From Pelosinus sp. UFO1 (GTDB lineage: Bacteria; Bacillota; Negativicutes; DSM-13327): a stretch of DNA of 64,000 bases. Made by a program: the position numbers and the translations under genes. Position 1 is the stretch's first letter, and every line of letters starts with the position of its first letter. A model generated the notes under the pieces. The model worked only from the letters and a program-made list of their open reading frames with translations. It did not search any database and was not told the origin of the DNA. The stretch covers positions 1,106,001 to 1,170,000 of the forward strand of contig NZ_CP008852.1 of the NCBI RefSeq assembly GCF_000725345.1. Reading direction: 5' to 3'. Positions 52,392-60,802 of the stretch are shown here, piece after piece.

Positions 52392-52441
52392 TAGACAAGA
52401 ATGTTCTTATATGATATTATATACCACATAAGAACATTCTT
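52392..52441 (+). promoter_or_regulatory. znuA promoter with two AGAA-N2-TTCT palindromes
   Basis: TAGACA (52392-52397), a 17-base spacer and TATTAT (52415-52420) form the promoter. AAGAATGTTCTT (52397-52408) lies in the spacer and AAGAACATTCTT (52430-52441) just after the start region. The two are reverse complements of each other, 14 bases of perfect inverted repeat. The arrangement suggests repression, probably by a Fur/Zur-type protein. Confidence 0.65.
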
Positions 52442-52458
52442 AATAAGGGGAAATGAAG

Positions 52459-53400
52459 ATGAGAAAAAAATGGTCAATAGCGCTAATTTTGCTAGTAGCT
52501 GTATTTTTAATGGCTGGGTGTGGCGGAACGAAATCTGCAGCACCAGAAGGAGCTAAAAAAATTAAAGTTGTAGCTACTATGTATCCAGTATATGAATTCG
52601 TAAAACAAGTAGGCGGTGATAAGGTGGATGTAGTTATGCTCATACCACCAGGTGCTGAACCCCATGATTGGGAACCAACTGCAAAAGATATTATTCAAAT
52701 CAAAGATGCTAAAATTTTTGCTTACCATGGAATTGGGTTTGAGCCAGTTGAAAAGTTGTTAACAAAAGATGTATTGGGTAATGCCCTTCCATTAGAAATA
52801 ACGAAAGATGTTACAAAATTGCCAACTAGTCACGAAGACGAGGAAGAAGAACACGGTCATGGCCACGGAGAAGATCATAAATATGATCCCCATACTTGGC
52901 TTGATCCAGTGTCTGTACAACAAGAAGTAAATACAATTGCTCAAGCACTAGCTTCTGTGGATGAAAAAAACGCGGAAGTTTACAAAAAAAATGCAGAAAC
53001 TTATAATAAGAAGTTGGCAGATTTAGACGAAAAATATAAGAAAACTCTAACTGGGATGACCAATAAAGAGATTGTTACGAGTCATAAGGCTTTTGCTTAC
53101 TTAGCAAATCGTTATGGTTTTGAACAATTAGGTATTATGGGAATTTCTCCTGATGCAGAGCCTACCCCTGATAAGATGGCAAAAATCACGGAATTTTGCC
53201 GTGAGCATAAGGTGAAATACATATTCTTTGAAACCTTAACCAGCCCTAAATTGGCTCAAACGATTGCTAAAGAAACCGGAGCTCAGTTGCTAGTCTTAAA
53301 TCCTATTGAAAGCTTAACAGAGCAGGAAACAAAAGAAGGTAAAGATTATATTGCAATTATGAACGAAAATTTAGTGAACCTAGAGAAGGCTTTAAAGTAA
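52459..53400 (+). CDS. znuA: ZnuA-family zinc/manganese-binding lipoprotein
   Basis: A 313-residue cluster A-I substrate-binding lipoprotein. ATG 52459 fits AAGGGG better than the ATG at 52453. The lipobox is LMAGC. Metal ligands are seen in PGAEPHDWEP, the His/Glu-rich loop HEDEEEEHGHGHGEDHK and YDPHTWLDP, then SHKAFAYLANRYGF and FFETLTSP. The histidine loop is typical of zinc-specific ZnuA. No ZnuB permease or ZnuC ATPase is adjacent: the next gene is on the other strand. It may serve a transporter encoded elsewhere. Confidence 0.9.
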   Translation: MRKKWSIALILLVAVFLMAGCGGTKSAAPEGAKKIKVVATMYPVYEFVKQVGGDKVDVVMLIPPGAEPHDWEPTAKDIIQIKDAKIFAYHGIGFEPVEKLLTKDVLGNALPLEITKDVTKLPTSHEDEEEEHGHGHGEDHKYDPHTWLDPVSVQQEVNTIAQALASVDEKNAEVYKKNAETYNKKLADLDEKYKKTLTGMTNKEIVTSHKAFAYLANRYGFEQLGIMGISPDAEPTPDKMAKITEFCREHKVKYIFFETLTSPKLAQTIAKETGAQLLVLNPIESLTEQETKEGKDYIAIMNENLVNLEKALK

Positions 53401-53412
53401 GAATAAGTAAAG

Positions 53413-53458
53413 TGAACACCCCTTTGTGTACAATCAAATGTACCCTAAGGGGTGTTAT
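53413..53458. terminator. intrinsic terminator
   Basis: AACACCCCTT (53415-53424) pairs with AAGGGGTGTT (53447-53456), and an inner GTACA/TGTAC (53427-53431, 53439-53443) adds to the stem. It serves znuA and perhaps the convergent gene. Confidence 0.8.
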
Positions 53459-53475
53459 TTAATGCCTTCTTCCTG

Positions 53476-54171
53476 TTATTTGCCATGTATAACATATAGT
53501 AATGCTAATAAGATAGGCTGGTGTATAAGATAGATAGCTAAAGATTGTCTACCTAGCCAAGTAATAGTTTGAGGGGGATGCAGAGCTATTAAGCTCTTCT
53601 TAGAGGCATATACTGTTTTTCCTGCAATAATGCCAGCTAAAAATACTCCATACCAAGGAAATACTGGGTAGAAATCTAAAGAGGCGAAAGTAGCTGACTG
53701 CAGGCCTAAGGGAAAAAGATAAGGCGAGGTTACAAAACGTTCTGCGAAAACTAGTCCGAGAGTAATGGATGAAATGCTTAGTAAGAATAGTAATCTTATT
53801 GATAATTGCTGTATAAGCCTAGCAGAGATTAGGCTTATGCCAAGAAAATGCAGGATACCAAAACGAATATAAAAATCGCTATTATATAAATAAGTGACAG
53901 CGGTTAATACCATGGACCAGATAAATACCTTAATCCCATGGTTTGTACTACGAAAACTTAAGGTACTACTGATGCCACAAAGGAACATGAACAATATGGC
54001 AGATAATTTTCCTTCTATGTACCAAAAACCTCGGAAATAATCTACATTATAGAAGTAGAAATCTTTTAGATCAACAATAAGATGAAAGAGTATCATGAGA
54101 ATAATCGCTATGCCTCGAGCAAAGTCGATTTCTTCAATACGTTTATTATTTGTTATATCTTTATGCAGCAT
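53476..54171 (-). CDS. DUF1624 membrane protein (heparan-alpha-glucosaminide N-acetyltransferase-like)
   Basis: A 231-residue membrane protein with about seven helices. The N-terminal RIEEIDFARGIAIILMILFHLIVDLKDF and FWYIEGKLSAILFMFLCGIS blocks are those of the HGSNAT catalytic domain (DUF1624). The histidine in ILFHLIVD corresponds to the family's active-site region. These proteins are thought to acetylate glycans across a membrane; the bacterial roles are unknown. TTAGGAG sets the start. It is monocistronic. Confidence 0.8.
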   Translation of the reverse strand: MLHKDITNNKRIEEIDFARGIAIILMILFHLIVDLKDFYFYNVDYFRGFWYIEGKLSAILFMFLCGISSTLSFRSTNHGIKVFIWSMVLTAVTYLYNSDFYIRFGILHFLGISLISARLIQQLSIRLLFLLSISSITLGLVFAERFVTSPYLFPLGLQSATFASLDFYPVFPWYGVFLAGIIAGKTVYASKKSLIALHPPQTITWLGRQSLAIYLIHQPILLALLYVIHGK

Positions 54172-54543
54172 AAGAGTCTCCTAATAAATATTGATAGCAT
54201 AATAAGTGTAATCATTTTGTAAGATAAAGGCAATCAAAAGTAAGGAATAAATACTAAATAGTACAAAAAAAGGAAACTTCAGGTGAATATAGCAGGGTAA
54301 ATTGAATAGTTGTCGAAATAAACAGTAAATTACAAAAAATGATAAGAAAAACGCTACGCGTCCTTTTTGAACCACAAAGACACAAAGGTCACAAAGGGGT
54401 TCTATCCATTTCATTCCCATCTTCTTTGTGTGCCGCGATAGCGGCATTGTGTCTTTGTGGTTCAATCTTTTTAACTAGAAATTTATAAATTCTGATACCA
54501 TAAGAAAAGACGAATTGTCAATAAAGTAAAAGGTGGTGAGTTT
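54172..54543. other. intergenic region, 372 bases
   Basis: This stretch holds the inverted-repeat element at 54369-54463. The rest is AT-rich with no supported gene; an open frame on the minus strand at 54181-54465 covers the repeat and is not considered coding. The sensor kinase promoter must lie here but is not placed. Confidence 0.6.
54369..54463. repeat. 95-bp element with 17-bp perfect terminal inverted repeats
   Basis: GAACCACAAAGACACAA (54369-54385) and TTGTGTCTTTGTGGTTC (54447-54463) are exact reverse complements. Internally there is CAAAGGTCACAAAGGGG and a GCCGCGATAGCGGC hairpin. The CACAAAG-type tracts resemble a class of short intergenic repeats common in bacteria. Confidence 0.75.
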
Positions 54544-56577
54544 TTGGCAGAGGCGAAGACAATAGAGGGATCGGATTTTTTACAAAAAATTCTTGATACG
54601 ATTTCACAGCCCATTTTCTTTAAAGATAATACAGGCAAATATTTAGGATGTAATAAAGCCTTTGAAAAATTTCATGAATTATCTAAACACGAAATTTTAG
54701 GAAAAACCATATTGGATATAGAGTCGTCGAAACTTGGTCAAATGTATTATCAGCAAGATGTAGACTTACTTAGTAAAGGTGAAGTGGAAAGGCGAGACAT
54801 TGTATTTATAAAAAATGATCGTGTTTTAATGATGAATAAAAACACCTATCTCAATACGGATGGTTCTGTAGGAGGTTTAGTTGGTGTTATTAATGATATT
54901 ACTGAGTTAAAAGAAAACCAACAGCAGCTACGGGAGAGTCAAGAACAATTAAAAGTACTGATCACATCGATCCAAGATATGATATTTACATTGAATTTAG
55001 AAGGATGCTGCACAGGTTTTTATGGACAGTGGGCTACAAAGGCTGGCGTACTCGATGCAGAATACATTGGAGAGACATTACATCATATATTTGCTGATAG
55101 TTACGAAGAGTTTGAAAGGGATATTTTCCCTAAGGTATTAGCGGGGCAAGATGTTATGTATGAATGCCAGCTAGGTAGTGCAATGGGTGGGAAACAGGCG
55201 CAGATATCTTTATCCCCTATTTATAACGAAAATCACCAAATTGCTGGTGTTGTAGGCGTGGGACGAGATGTCACTGTCCAGCAAATGGTATTGGAAGCCC
55301 TAAGAGAAAGTGAAAATATGTATAGGGGGCTGGTAGATACAACGCCTTATGGTATCATTTTGACTGATATTAGTGGAAGAATCCAAATCGTTAACCAACA
55401 GTCCGCTTTTTTACACAACTTCGATGATCTTGAGGAAATGATGGGTAAGAACTTCTTTTCTTTGGTAGAGTTGGAAGAACAAAAACGCATGCAAGGGCTT
55501 TTTTCTAAAGTAATTGAAAAGGGTAAGGCGCAAAAGGCCGAATTTAGTTTAGTAAAACATAAGGGTGGGTCTTTTCTTAGTGAGGTTATAACTTCATCCG
55601 TACTAGACGCACAAGGGAACCCCAAATTCTTCATTAACGTGGAACGTGATATTACAGAAGAAAAAAGTATGCAGGAAGTTTTAAAAGGAAAAAATGAGGA
55701 GTTGCATTTTACAATAGCCCAATTAAAAGTCGCACAAGTTAAACTTGTTCAGCAGGAAAAATTGGCTGGAATTGGTCAACTGGCTGCTGGGGTTGCTCAT
55801 GAGATAAATAATCCCCTGGGTTTTGTTATTAGCAATTACTCTACCTTAAAAAATTATGTAGAACGTTTGCGAACAATTATTCAGGAATATAGCAATATAA
55901 AAACCGTAGCAGAAAAAATTAATGACCCTCACCTGACAGAATTTGTTGCGAAAATGAATCAACTAGAGAAGGAAAAAAAGATTAGCTTTGTATTGGAAGA
56001 TATTCAAGATCTATTTAAGGAATCAAATGATGGCTTGGAACGAGTTGGTAAAATTGTTACCGGTCTTCGTAACTTCGCTAGAATTGATCAAGAGACAGAC
56101 TTTCAAGAATATGACTTGAATGAAGGGATAAAAAATACACTAGTTGTTGCTAGAAATGAACTAAAATACTGTGCCAATGTGGAAGAAAATTTAGGTGATA
56201 TTCCATGCATTGAGGCAGTCGGCAGCCATATTAATCAGGTATTATTAAATATAATAGTAAACGCGGGTCAGGCTATTAAACAAAAGCAGGTAGAAGCACT
56301 AGGTTTGATACGAATTACTACATATACCTTTGGTGAATTTGTTTACTGTGAAATCTCTGATGATGGTGTTGGGATAGCAGAAGAAAATAAAGAGAAGATT
56401 TTTGAAGCATTTTTTACCACCAAGCCAATCGGTCAAGGAACTGGTTTAGGCTTGAGCATATCCCATGATATTATTGTCAACAAACATCATGGTGAAATTA
56501 TCCTCGATAGTACTGTAGGGATAGGTACTGTGTTTATTATGAAACTTCCAATTCAGCAGACTAAACAAAGTCTATAG
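54544..56577 (+). CDS. PAS-domain sensor histidine kinase (cytoplasmic)
   Basis: A 677-residue kinase starting at TTG after AAAGGTGGTG. Three PAS domains are seen: ~10-120 (ILDTISQPIFFKDNTGKYLGCNKAFEKF), ~135-255 and ~260-375 (TTPYGIILTDISGRIQIVNQQSAF in outline). The HisKA segment with the phospho-acceptor histidine is QLAAGVAHEINNPLGFVISNYSTL at ~415-440, and the ATPase domain has NIIVNAGQAIKQ, ISDDGVGIAEENKEKIFEAFFTT and GTGLGLSISHDIIV. No membrane segment is present, so the signal is cytoplasmic (redox, ligand or phosphorelay). It probably acts on the response regulator 95 bases downstream. Confidence 0.92.
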   Translation: MAEAKTIEGSDFLQKILDTISQPIFFKDNTGKYLGCNKAFEKFHELSKHEILGKTILDIESSKLGQMYYQQDVDLLSKGEVERRDIVFIKNDRVLMMNKNTYLNTDGSVGGLVGVINDITELKENQQQLRESQEQLKVLITSIQDMIFTLNLEGCCTGFYGQWATKAGVLDAEYIGETLHHIFADSYEEFERDIFPKVLAGQDVMYECQLGSAMGGKQAQISLSPIYNENHQIAGVVGVGRDVTVQQMVLEALRESENMYRGLVDTTPYGIILTDISGRIQIVNQQSAFLHNFDDLEEMMGKNFFSLVELEEQKRMQGLFSKVIEKGKAQKAEFSLVKHKGGSFLSEVITSSVLDAQGNPKFFINVERDITEEKSMQEVLKGKNEELHFTIAQLKVAQVKLVQQEKLAGIGQLAAGVAHEINNPLGFVISNYSTLKNYVERLRTIIQEYSNIKTVAEKINDPHLTEFVAKMNQLEKEKKISFVLEDIQDLFKESNDGLERVGKIVTGLRNFARIDQETDFQEYDLNEGIKNTLVVARNELKYCANVEENLGDIPCIEAVGSHINQVLLNIIVNAGQAIKQKQVEALGLIRITTYTFGEFVYCEISDDGVGIAEENKEKIFEAFFTTKPIGQGTGLGLSISHDIIVNKHHGEIILDSTVGIGTVFIMKLPIQQTKQSL

Positions 56578-56671
56578 TGAGGTCAAAGGTATCCTCTTTT
56601 TAGACGTAAAAGTTAGTTAAAGATGTGAATAGGTGTTGGTAAAGTATTCGATATAATTAGGAGGGTATAAT

Positions 56672-57718
56672 ATGGGTAACGTATCAGGAAACGAACAAAG
56701 TATATCTTCTGTTTTATTTGTTGACGATGAAGCTAACATTCTGAGTTCCATACGTCGGGCAGTGATTGATGAAGAATATGTAGCTTATTTTGCTGGGAGC
56801 GGTTTGGAAGCTCTAAGTATTATGGAAAAGAATGAGATTAGCGTAATTGTTACCGATATGAGAATGCCTGGAATGGACGGATTGCAATTACTAAAGATTG
56901 TAAAAGAAAAGTATCCTAATACGGTGAAAATTGTATTATCCGGATATACTCAATTATCCCAAGTATTAGCAACGGTAAATCAGGCAGATATTTTTAATTT
57001 TATTGCCAAGCCTTGGGATATGGAAACGGAGCTCAAATATGTAATTGATAAAGCCCTTGAACACTATCAACTTAAGAAAAACGAAGCACAGCTTAAAGAA
57101 AAATTAGAAATACGCAATATGGCTTATCAAAATGTTTTAAAAAAGATGGAAGTTAATGCAAACCACAGAGAAGGGCAACTACAACATATTAGAAAAATTA
57201 ATAAATTACTATTAGAATCGATAGAGAGAATTGACGACAATGAGAGTAAGTTCTTGGCAATGTTGTTGAATGATTATATAGAAAAATTGCCTGGAGGGAC
57301 GGATGAATTTTCTGTAGATAAACTAGTTGAGGCACTAAAAGTATTAGTTACGGCAGACCCTTTATATAGTTCGGCTACTTGTAAAGTAGAGAATGCTTGT
57401 CAGGGAGGAGTCCAAGGGAATTATGATTTAATTCAACTTGCTGTAGTTTCTTTACTAAAGATTGTTCCTGTACATCATTATGGTAAAGGCTTGTATATTC
57501 AAATCTCTGTAAAGGAGAAGGAGGCTAAAGTCGTATTAGATTTCGCTATCTTCTTTCTGGATGCTGATGGTATCTATAAAGATCAGTATTCTCAACATTC
57601 TTATCAAACAATGGAGAAAGTTATGAGCGAAATTATGGGAGGGAAATTTACGGCATTGCGTAAGGACGAGAAACAAAGCATACAATTAGAGTTTATTTTA
57701 GAAAAATATCAACATTAA
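56672..57718 (+). CDS. response regulator with uncharacterised C-terminal output region
   Basis: A 348-residue protein. The N-terminal receiver (about 1-140) has VLFVDDEANILSSI, the phosphorylation site in VTDMRMPGMDGLQLL, LSGYTQ and the lysine of NFIAKPWDMETELKYV. The latter block is common in RpfG/HupR-type receivers. The rest (~145-348) is helical, then a mixed region with CKVENACQGGVQGNYDLIQLAVVSLLKIV, which resembles a histidine-kinase ATPase-like or dimerisation fold rather than a DNA-binding domain. No HD-GYP, GGDEF or helix-turn-helix motif is seen. It probably partners the preceding PAS kinase. Confidence 0.85.
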   Translation: MGNVSGNEQSISSVLFVDDEANILSSIRRAVIDEEYVAYFAGSGLEALSIMEKNEISVIVTDMRMPGMDGLQLLKIVKEKYPNTVKIVLSGYTQLSQVLATVNQADIFNFIAKPWDMETELKYVIDKALEHYQLKKNEAQLKEKLEIRNMAYQNVLKKMEVNANHREGQLQHIRKINKLLLESIERIDDNESKFLAMLLNDYIEKLPGGTDEFSVDKLVEALKVLVTADPLYSSATCKVENACQGGVQGNYDLIQLAVVSLLKIVPVHHYGKGLYIQISVKEKEAKVVLDFAIFFLDADGIYKDQYSQHSYQTMEKVMSEIMGGKFTALRKDEKQSIQLEFILEKYQH

Positions 57719-57742
57719 TTGGGCATAATATGGTATATATGA

Positions 57743-57777
57743 TAAAGAAGACTTGGCGTAAGCCAAGTCTTCTTATT
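57743..57777. terminator. intrinsic terminator (GACTTGGC-type)
   Basis: AAGAAGACTTGGC (57745-57757) pairs perfectly with GCCAAGTCTTCTT (57762-57774). The AGACTTGGC..GCCAAGTCT arm is the same as the end hairpin of the 92-bp repeat. Confidence 0.8.
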
Positions 57778-57787
57778 GTTTCTGCTA

Positions 57788-58126
57788 TTATTGTTTTACT
57801 AAGATTAGCATCATTTTAAAATTTTCTACAGCATCCAAACCATGAGGAATATTAGATGGCATAACTAGAGTTTGACCCTTGTGGGCAGCAAACTTGTTTT
57901 CCCCCACAGTAATACTGGCCTCACCGTCAAGTATGTAGACCATCGCATCGCCAGGTGCGGAATGGGTGCTCACAGCTTCTCCCTTGGCGAAAGCAAAAAG
58001 TGTTAAGGTAAGTGCATCGTTTTGCACTAGAGTAAGACTAACTACGCGTCCCTCTTGATATTCTACTAAACTAGCCATTTCTAAGGCAGTGCTAAACTCG
58101 ATATTTTTAATGAATTTTTTTTCCAT
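57788..58126 (-). CDS. cupin-domain protein
   Basis: A 112-residue single-domain cupin. ATG (58126) lies 10 bases after GGAGG; the TTG at 58135 is too close to it. Cupin motif 1 is STHSAPGDAMVYILDGEASI and motif 2 is LVMPSNIPHGLDAV, with the histidines of the metal site only partly conserved (H in THSAPGD, H in IPHGL). Small cupins of this type may bind small ligands or metals; no function is assigned. It is monocistronic. Confidence 0.8.
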   Translation of the reverse strand: MEKKFIKNIEFSTALEMASLVEYQEGRVVSLTLVQNDALTLTLFAFAKGEAVSTHSAPGDAMVYILDGEASITVGENKFAAHKGQTLVMPSNIPHGLDAVENFKMMLILVKQ

Positions 58127-58315
58127 GTGAATCAATCCTCCGTCTTATTTATTTTTTTATTCTATTACTATTGTACATGCTAATGTATCCTGTTTCTGTG
58201 ATAATTATCACAATTATTATATTTTGGAGTATCACATTTAAATATAATTTCATATATTATCTTGTGGTAGGCATAAGAAATATTCTCTTTATTTTCTCAA
58301 AGGAGTGAAATATTT

Positions 58316-60160
58316 ATGTGTGGAATTACAGGATGGATCGACTGGGAAAGAAATCTTGAGAATGAAGGTCATATAGTAGGGAATATGATGGAAACATTAG
58401 CTGCTCGTGGCCCTGATGCTTCAGGTATGTATTTATCAAAACACGCAGCCTTTGGTCATAGACGCTTGAGTGTAGTTGATCTTGTGAATGGTGCGCAGCC
58501 CATGATTAGAGATAGAGGGGAACAACGGTACGTAATTACTTATAATGGAGAACTTTATAACACACCTGAGTTACGGCAAGCATTAGAGTCTAAAGGGTAT
58601 ACCTTCCGCACAACTTGCGATACGGAGGTTTTGCTAACTGCCTATATAGAGTGGGGACCCTCTTGTGTAGAACGATTTAATGGGATATTTGCTTTTGGTA
58701 TTTGGGATGAGAGACAGCAGACCTTGTTTCTTTCACGTGATCGGATAGGAGTCAAACCTCTATTTTATACCAACAAAGGGAATTGGCTTCTATTTGGCTC
58801 AGAGCTAAAAGCATTGCTGGCACATCCTGAGGTTCGCCCACAGGTTGATAGTGAAGGCTTAGCAGAGGTATTTATCATTGGACCTGGTCGAACTCCAGGG
58901 CACGGTGTATTTAAAGGCATAGATGAATTAAGGCCTGGACATAGTATGCTATATAGTCGAAGTGGCGTAAAGATAAGTCAATATTGGGCGCTGGAAAGTA
59001 TGCCTCATAAAGATGACTTTGATACCACAGTCAGTACGGTTGGGGAGCTTTTACAGGATATTGTTAAACGTCAATTAGTTGCTGATGTTCCAGTATGTAC
59101 CTTATTATCGGGTGGGCTTGATTCAAGTGCATTAACCGCTTTGGCAGCAATTAACTACCGCCAAGATGGATTAGGAGGTATTCATACATATTCTGTAGAT
59201 TACCTGAATAATGAGCAATATTTTAAGGCAAACGATTTTCAGCCCAATTCAGACGCTCCTTGGGTGCGCCGTGTCTCTGACTTATATGCTACTTCCCACC
59301 ACAATATAATATTGGATACACCCGAATTAGCTGGTAGTTTACCGAACGCTGCAATTTCACGGGATTTACCAGGAATGGCGGATGTAGATACTTCCTTATA
59401 TTTGTTTTGCCGGGAAATTAAAAAAGGAGCTACAGTTGCCTTATCAGGTGAATGTGCTGATGAAGTATTTGGTGGCTATCCTTGGTTTTATCGTGAAGAA
59501 ATGATCAATGCCTCAAGCTTTCCTTGGGCACCAAAACCTGAGGTACGAATGGAATGGTTATCTCCTGAGCTAGGACTTAGGACTAAGCCTCATGAGTACT
59601 TAAAACGACGCTATCAGGAAGCATTAGCCGAGGTGCCACAGTTACCAGGTGAGGATGCTCAATCGGCCCGTATGCGAGAAATATTTTATCTGAGTCTAAC
59701 ACGTTGGATGCCTACCTTGCTTGATCGCAAAGATCGTATGAGTATGGCTTTCGGTCTTGAGGTAAGAGTTCCTTATTGTGATCATAGATTAGTTGAATAT
59801 GTATGGAACGTACCTTGGAGTATGAAAAATTACCATGAAAGAGAAAAAGGTTTATTAAGGCATGCTTTAGTTGGAATTTTGCCTGAGGATGTTTTATGGA
59901 GAAAGAAAAGTCCATACCCAAAAACTCATAATCCATCCTATTTGAACACAGTACGTCAGTGGGTATTACGTATTTTAGATGATCCTTCTTCCCCGTTAAA
60001 AAATGTAGTGGATGTAGCTAAAGTGCGTTCTATGGCGCAACCTGATTCTCCTATATCTAATATACCCTGGTTTGGTCAGCTCATGACAAATGCTCAGTTA
60101 TTTGCCTATTTAATTCAAGTAGATACTTGGCTGAGAGAGTATAAGGTGGAAATGGTCTAA
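58316..60160 (+). CDS. asnB: asparagine synthase (glutamine-hydrolysing)
   Basis: A 614-residue class B enzyme. The catalytic Cys2 follows the initiator Met (MCGITGWIDWERN), followed by the Ntn glutaminase domain (ARGPDASG, HRRLSVVDLVNGAQPM, TYNGELYN) and then the ATP-dependent synthetase domain with the PP-motif LLSGGLDSSALTALAA, GECADEVFGGYPWF and DRKDRMSMAFGLEVRVPYCDHRLVEYVW. It makes asparagine from aspartate, glutamine and ATP. AAAGGAG sets the start. The length is that of the long AsnB type, which can also amidate cell-wall diaminopimelate in Gram-positives, an alternative role. Confidence 0.9.
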   Translation: MCGITGWIDWERNLENEGHIVGNMMETLAARGPDASGMYLSKHAAFGHRRLSVVDLVNGAQPMIRDRGEQRYVITYNGELYNTPELRQALESKGYTFRTTCDTEVLLTAYIEWGPSCVERFNGIFAFGIWDERQQTLFLSRDRIGVKPLFYTNKGNWLLFGSELKALLAHPEVRPQVDSEGLAEVFIIGPGRTPGHGVFKGIDELRPGHSMLYSRSGVKISQYWALESMPHKDDFDTTVSTVGELLQDIVKRQLVADVPVCTLLSGGLDSSALTALAAINYRQDGLGGIHTYSVDYLNNEQYFKANDFQPNSDAPWVRRVSDLYATSHHNIILDTPELAGSLPNAAISRDLPGMADVDTSLYLFCREIKKGATVALSGECADEVFGGYPWFYREEMINASSFPWAPKPEVRMEWLSPELGLRTKPHEYLKRRYQEALAEVPQLPGEDAQSARMREIFYLSLTRWMPTLLDRKDRMSMAFGLEVRVPYCDHRLVEYVWNVPWSMKNYHEREKGLLRHALVGILPEDVLWRKKSPYPKTHNPSYLNTVRQWVLRILDDPSSPLKNVVDVAKVRSMAQPDSPISNIPWFGQLMTNAQLFAYLIQVDTWLREYKVEMV

Positions 60161-60173
60161 CATTGCAGACGCC

Positions 60174-60212
60174 AATCATGCCCGAAGAGTTATCTTAGGG
60201 CATGATTTTATT
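60174..60212 (+). terminator. intrinsic terminator
   Basis: AATCATGCCC (60174-60183) pairs with GGGCATGATT (60198-60207), followed by TTATTATT. It ends asnB. Confidence 0.75.
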
Positions 60213-60310
60213 ATTACCATTAAACGAACACCAGTTCGACAAGCTTTGCACAAATTTTTGATTATAATAAGAGACATCTAAATTATATGGAAAGAGTGAA
60301 GGTACTAGTT

Positions 60311-60475
60311 GTGAAAAAAATATGTTGTAGTATAGAGCGGTTACGGAATGAAATGCATAGAGTGGCACTTGAGAAAGGCATATCACATCCAGATGTGCTA
60401 ATCATTAGTCAAATGCTAGATCAAGTGATGAATGAATTAGACAAAGAGGTTTTAATAAAAAACAGGAATCAATGA
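60311..60475 (+). CDS. Spo0E-family aspartyl-phosphate phosphatase
   Basis: A 54-residue protein of the Spo0E family. The start is GTG 60311, eight bases after GAAGG; the longer frame from 60287 lacks a ribosome site. Two helices are predicted: IERLRNEMHRVALEKGISHPDVLI and ISQMLDQVMNELDKEV, with the family motif S-Q-x-L-D. These proteins dephosphorylate Spo0A-P and delay sporulation. It therefore supports a spore-forming host. It lies alone between asnB and the chemoreceptor. Confidence 0.85.
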   Translation: MKKICCSIERLRNEMHRVALEKGISHPDVLIISQMLDQVMNELDKEVLIKNRNQ

Positions 60476-60573
60476 ATCTCAATCAGTCTTGTAGTTGGAA
60501 AATTATATACGCAACTTATGGAAGATTATCTTTGCAGGAAATTGACAAAAAATGGCGAAGTTAATTACCAAAG

Positions 60574-60660
60574 TTAAATATGGCAAACCTACCGAAAGAT
60601 AGGGACGCAAAGCCATGGGTCTAAAGATAGTAAGTAATCTAAGATTGCCAGGTTGCTCAA
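60574..60660 (+). promoter_or_regulatory. c-di-GMP-I riboswitch (GEMM) before the chemoreceptor
   Basis: Core blocks in order: ATATGGCAAACCTACCGAAA, AGGGACGCAAAGCCATGGGTCT and ATTGCCAGGTTGCTC. The GAAA tetraloop and GCAAAGCC receptor are plain. The 3' part of the aptamer overlaps the left arm of the terminator, so c-di-GMP binding should oppose termination or the reverse. Confidence 0.92.
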
Positions 60661-60696
60661 TGTATTGATATGAGTAACCTGGCAATCTTTATTTAT
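60640..60696 (+). terminator. c-di-GMP riboswitch terminator
   Basis: GATTGCCAGGTTGCTCA (60643-60659) pairs with TGAGTAACCTGGCAATC (60671-60687), followed by TTTATTTAT. Confidence 0.85.
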
Positions 60697-60802
60697 GCCT
60701 AAAGGAGGATGAAAAGAAAATTACTTTAGTTGAAACATACAGATAATTTGCAGGCTATATAGTAGAAAGTAATCGAAAATACATTACACTATGGAGGAAA
60801 AA

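Noticed and set aside
54181-54465. 94-residue minus-strand open frame
   Set aside because: It is made mainly of the inverted-repeat element and has no ribosome site or family features.
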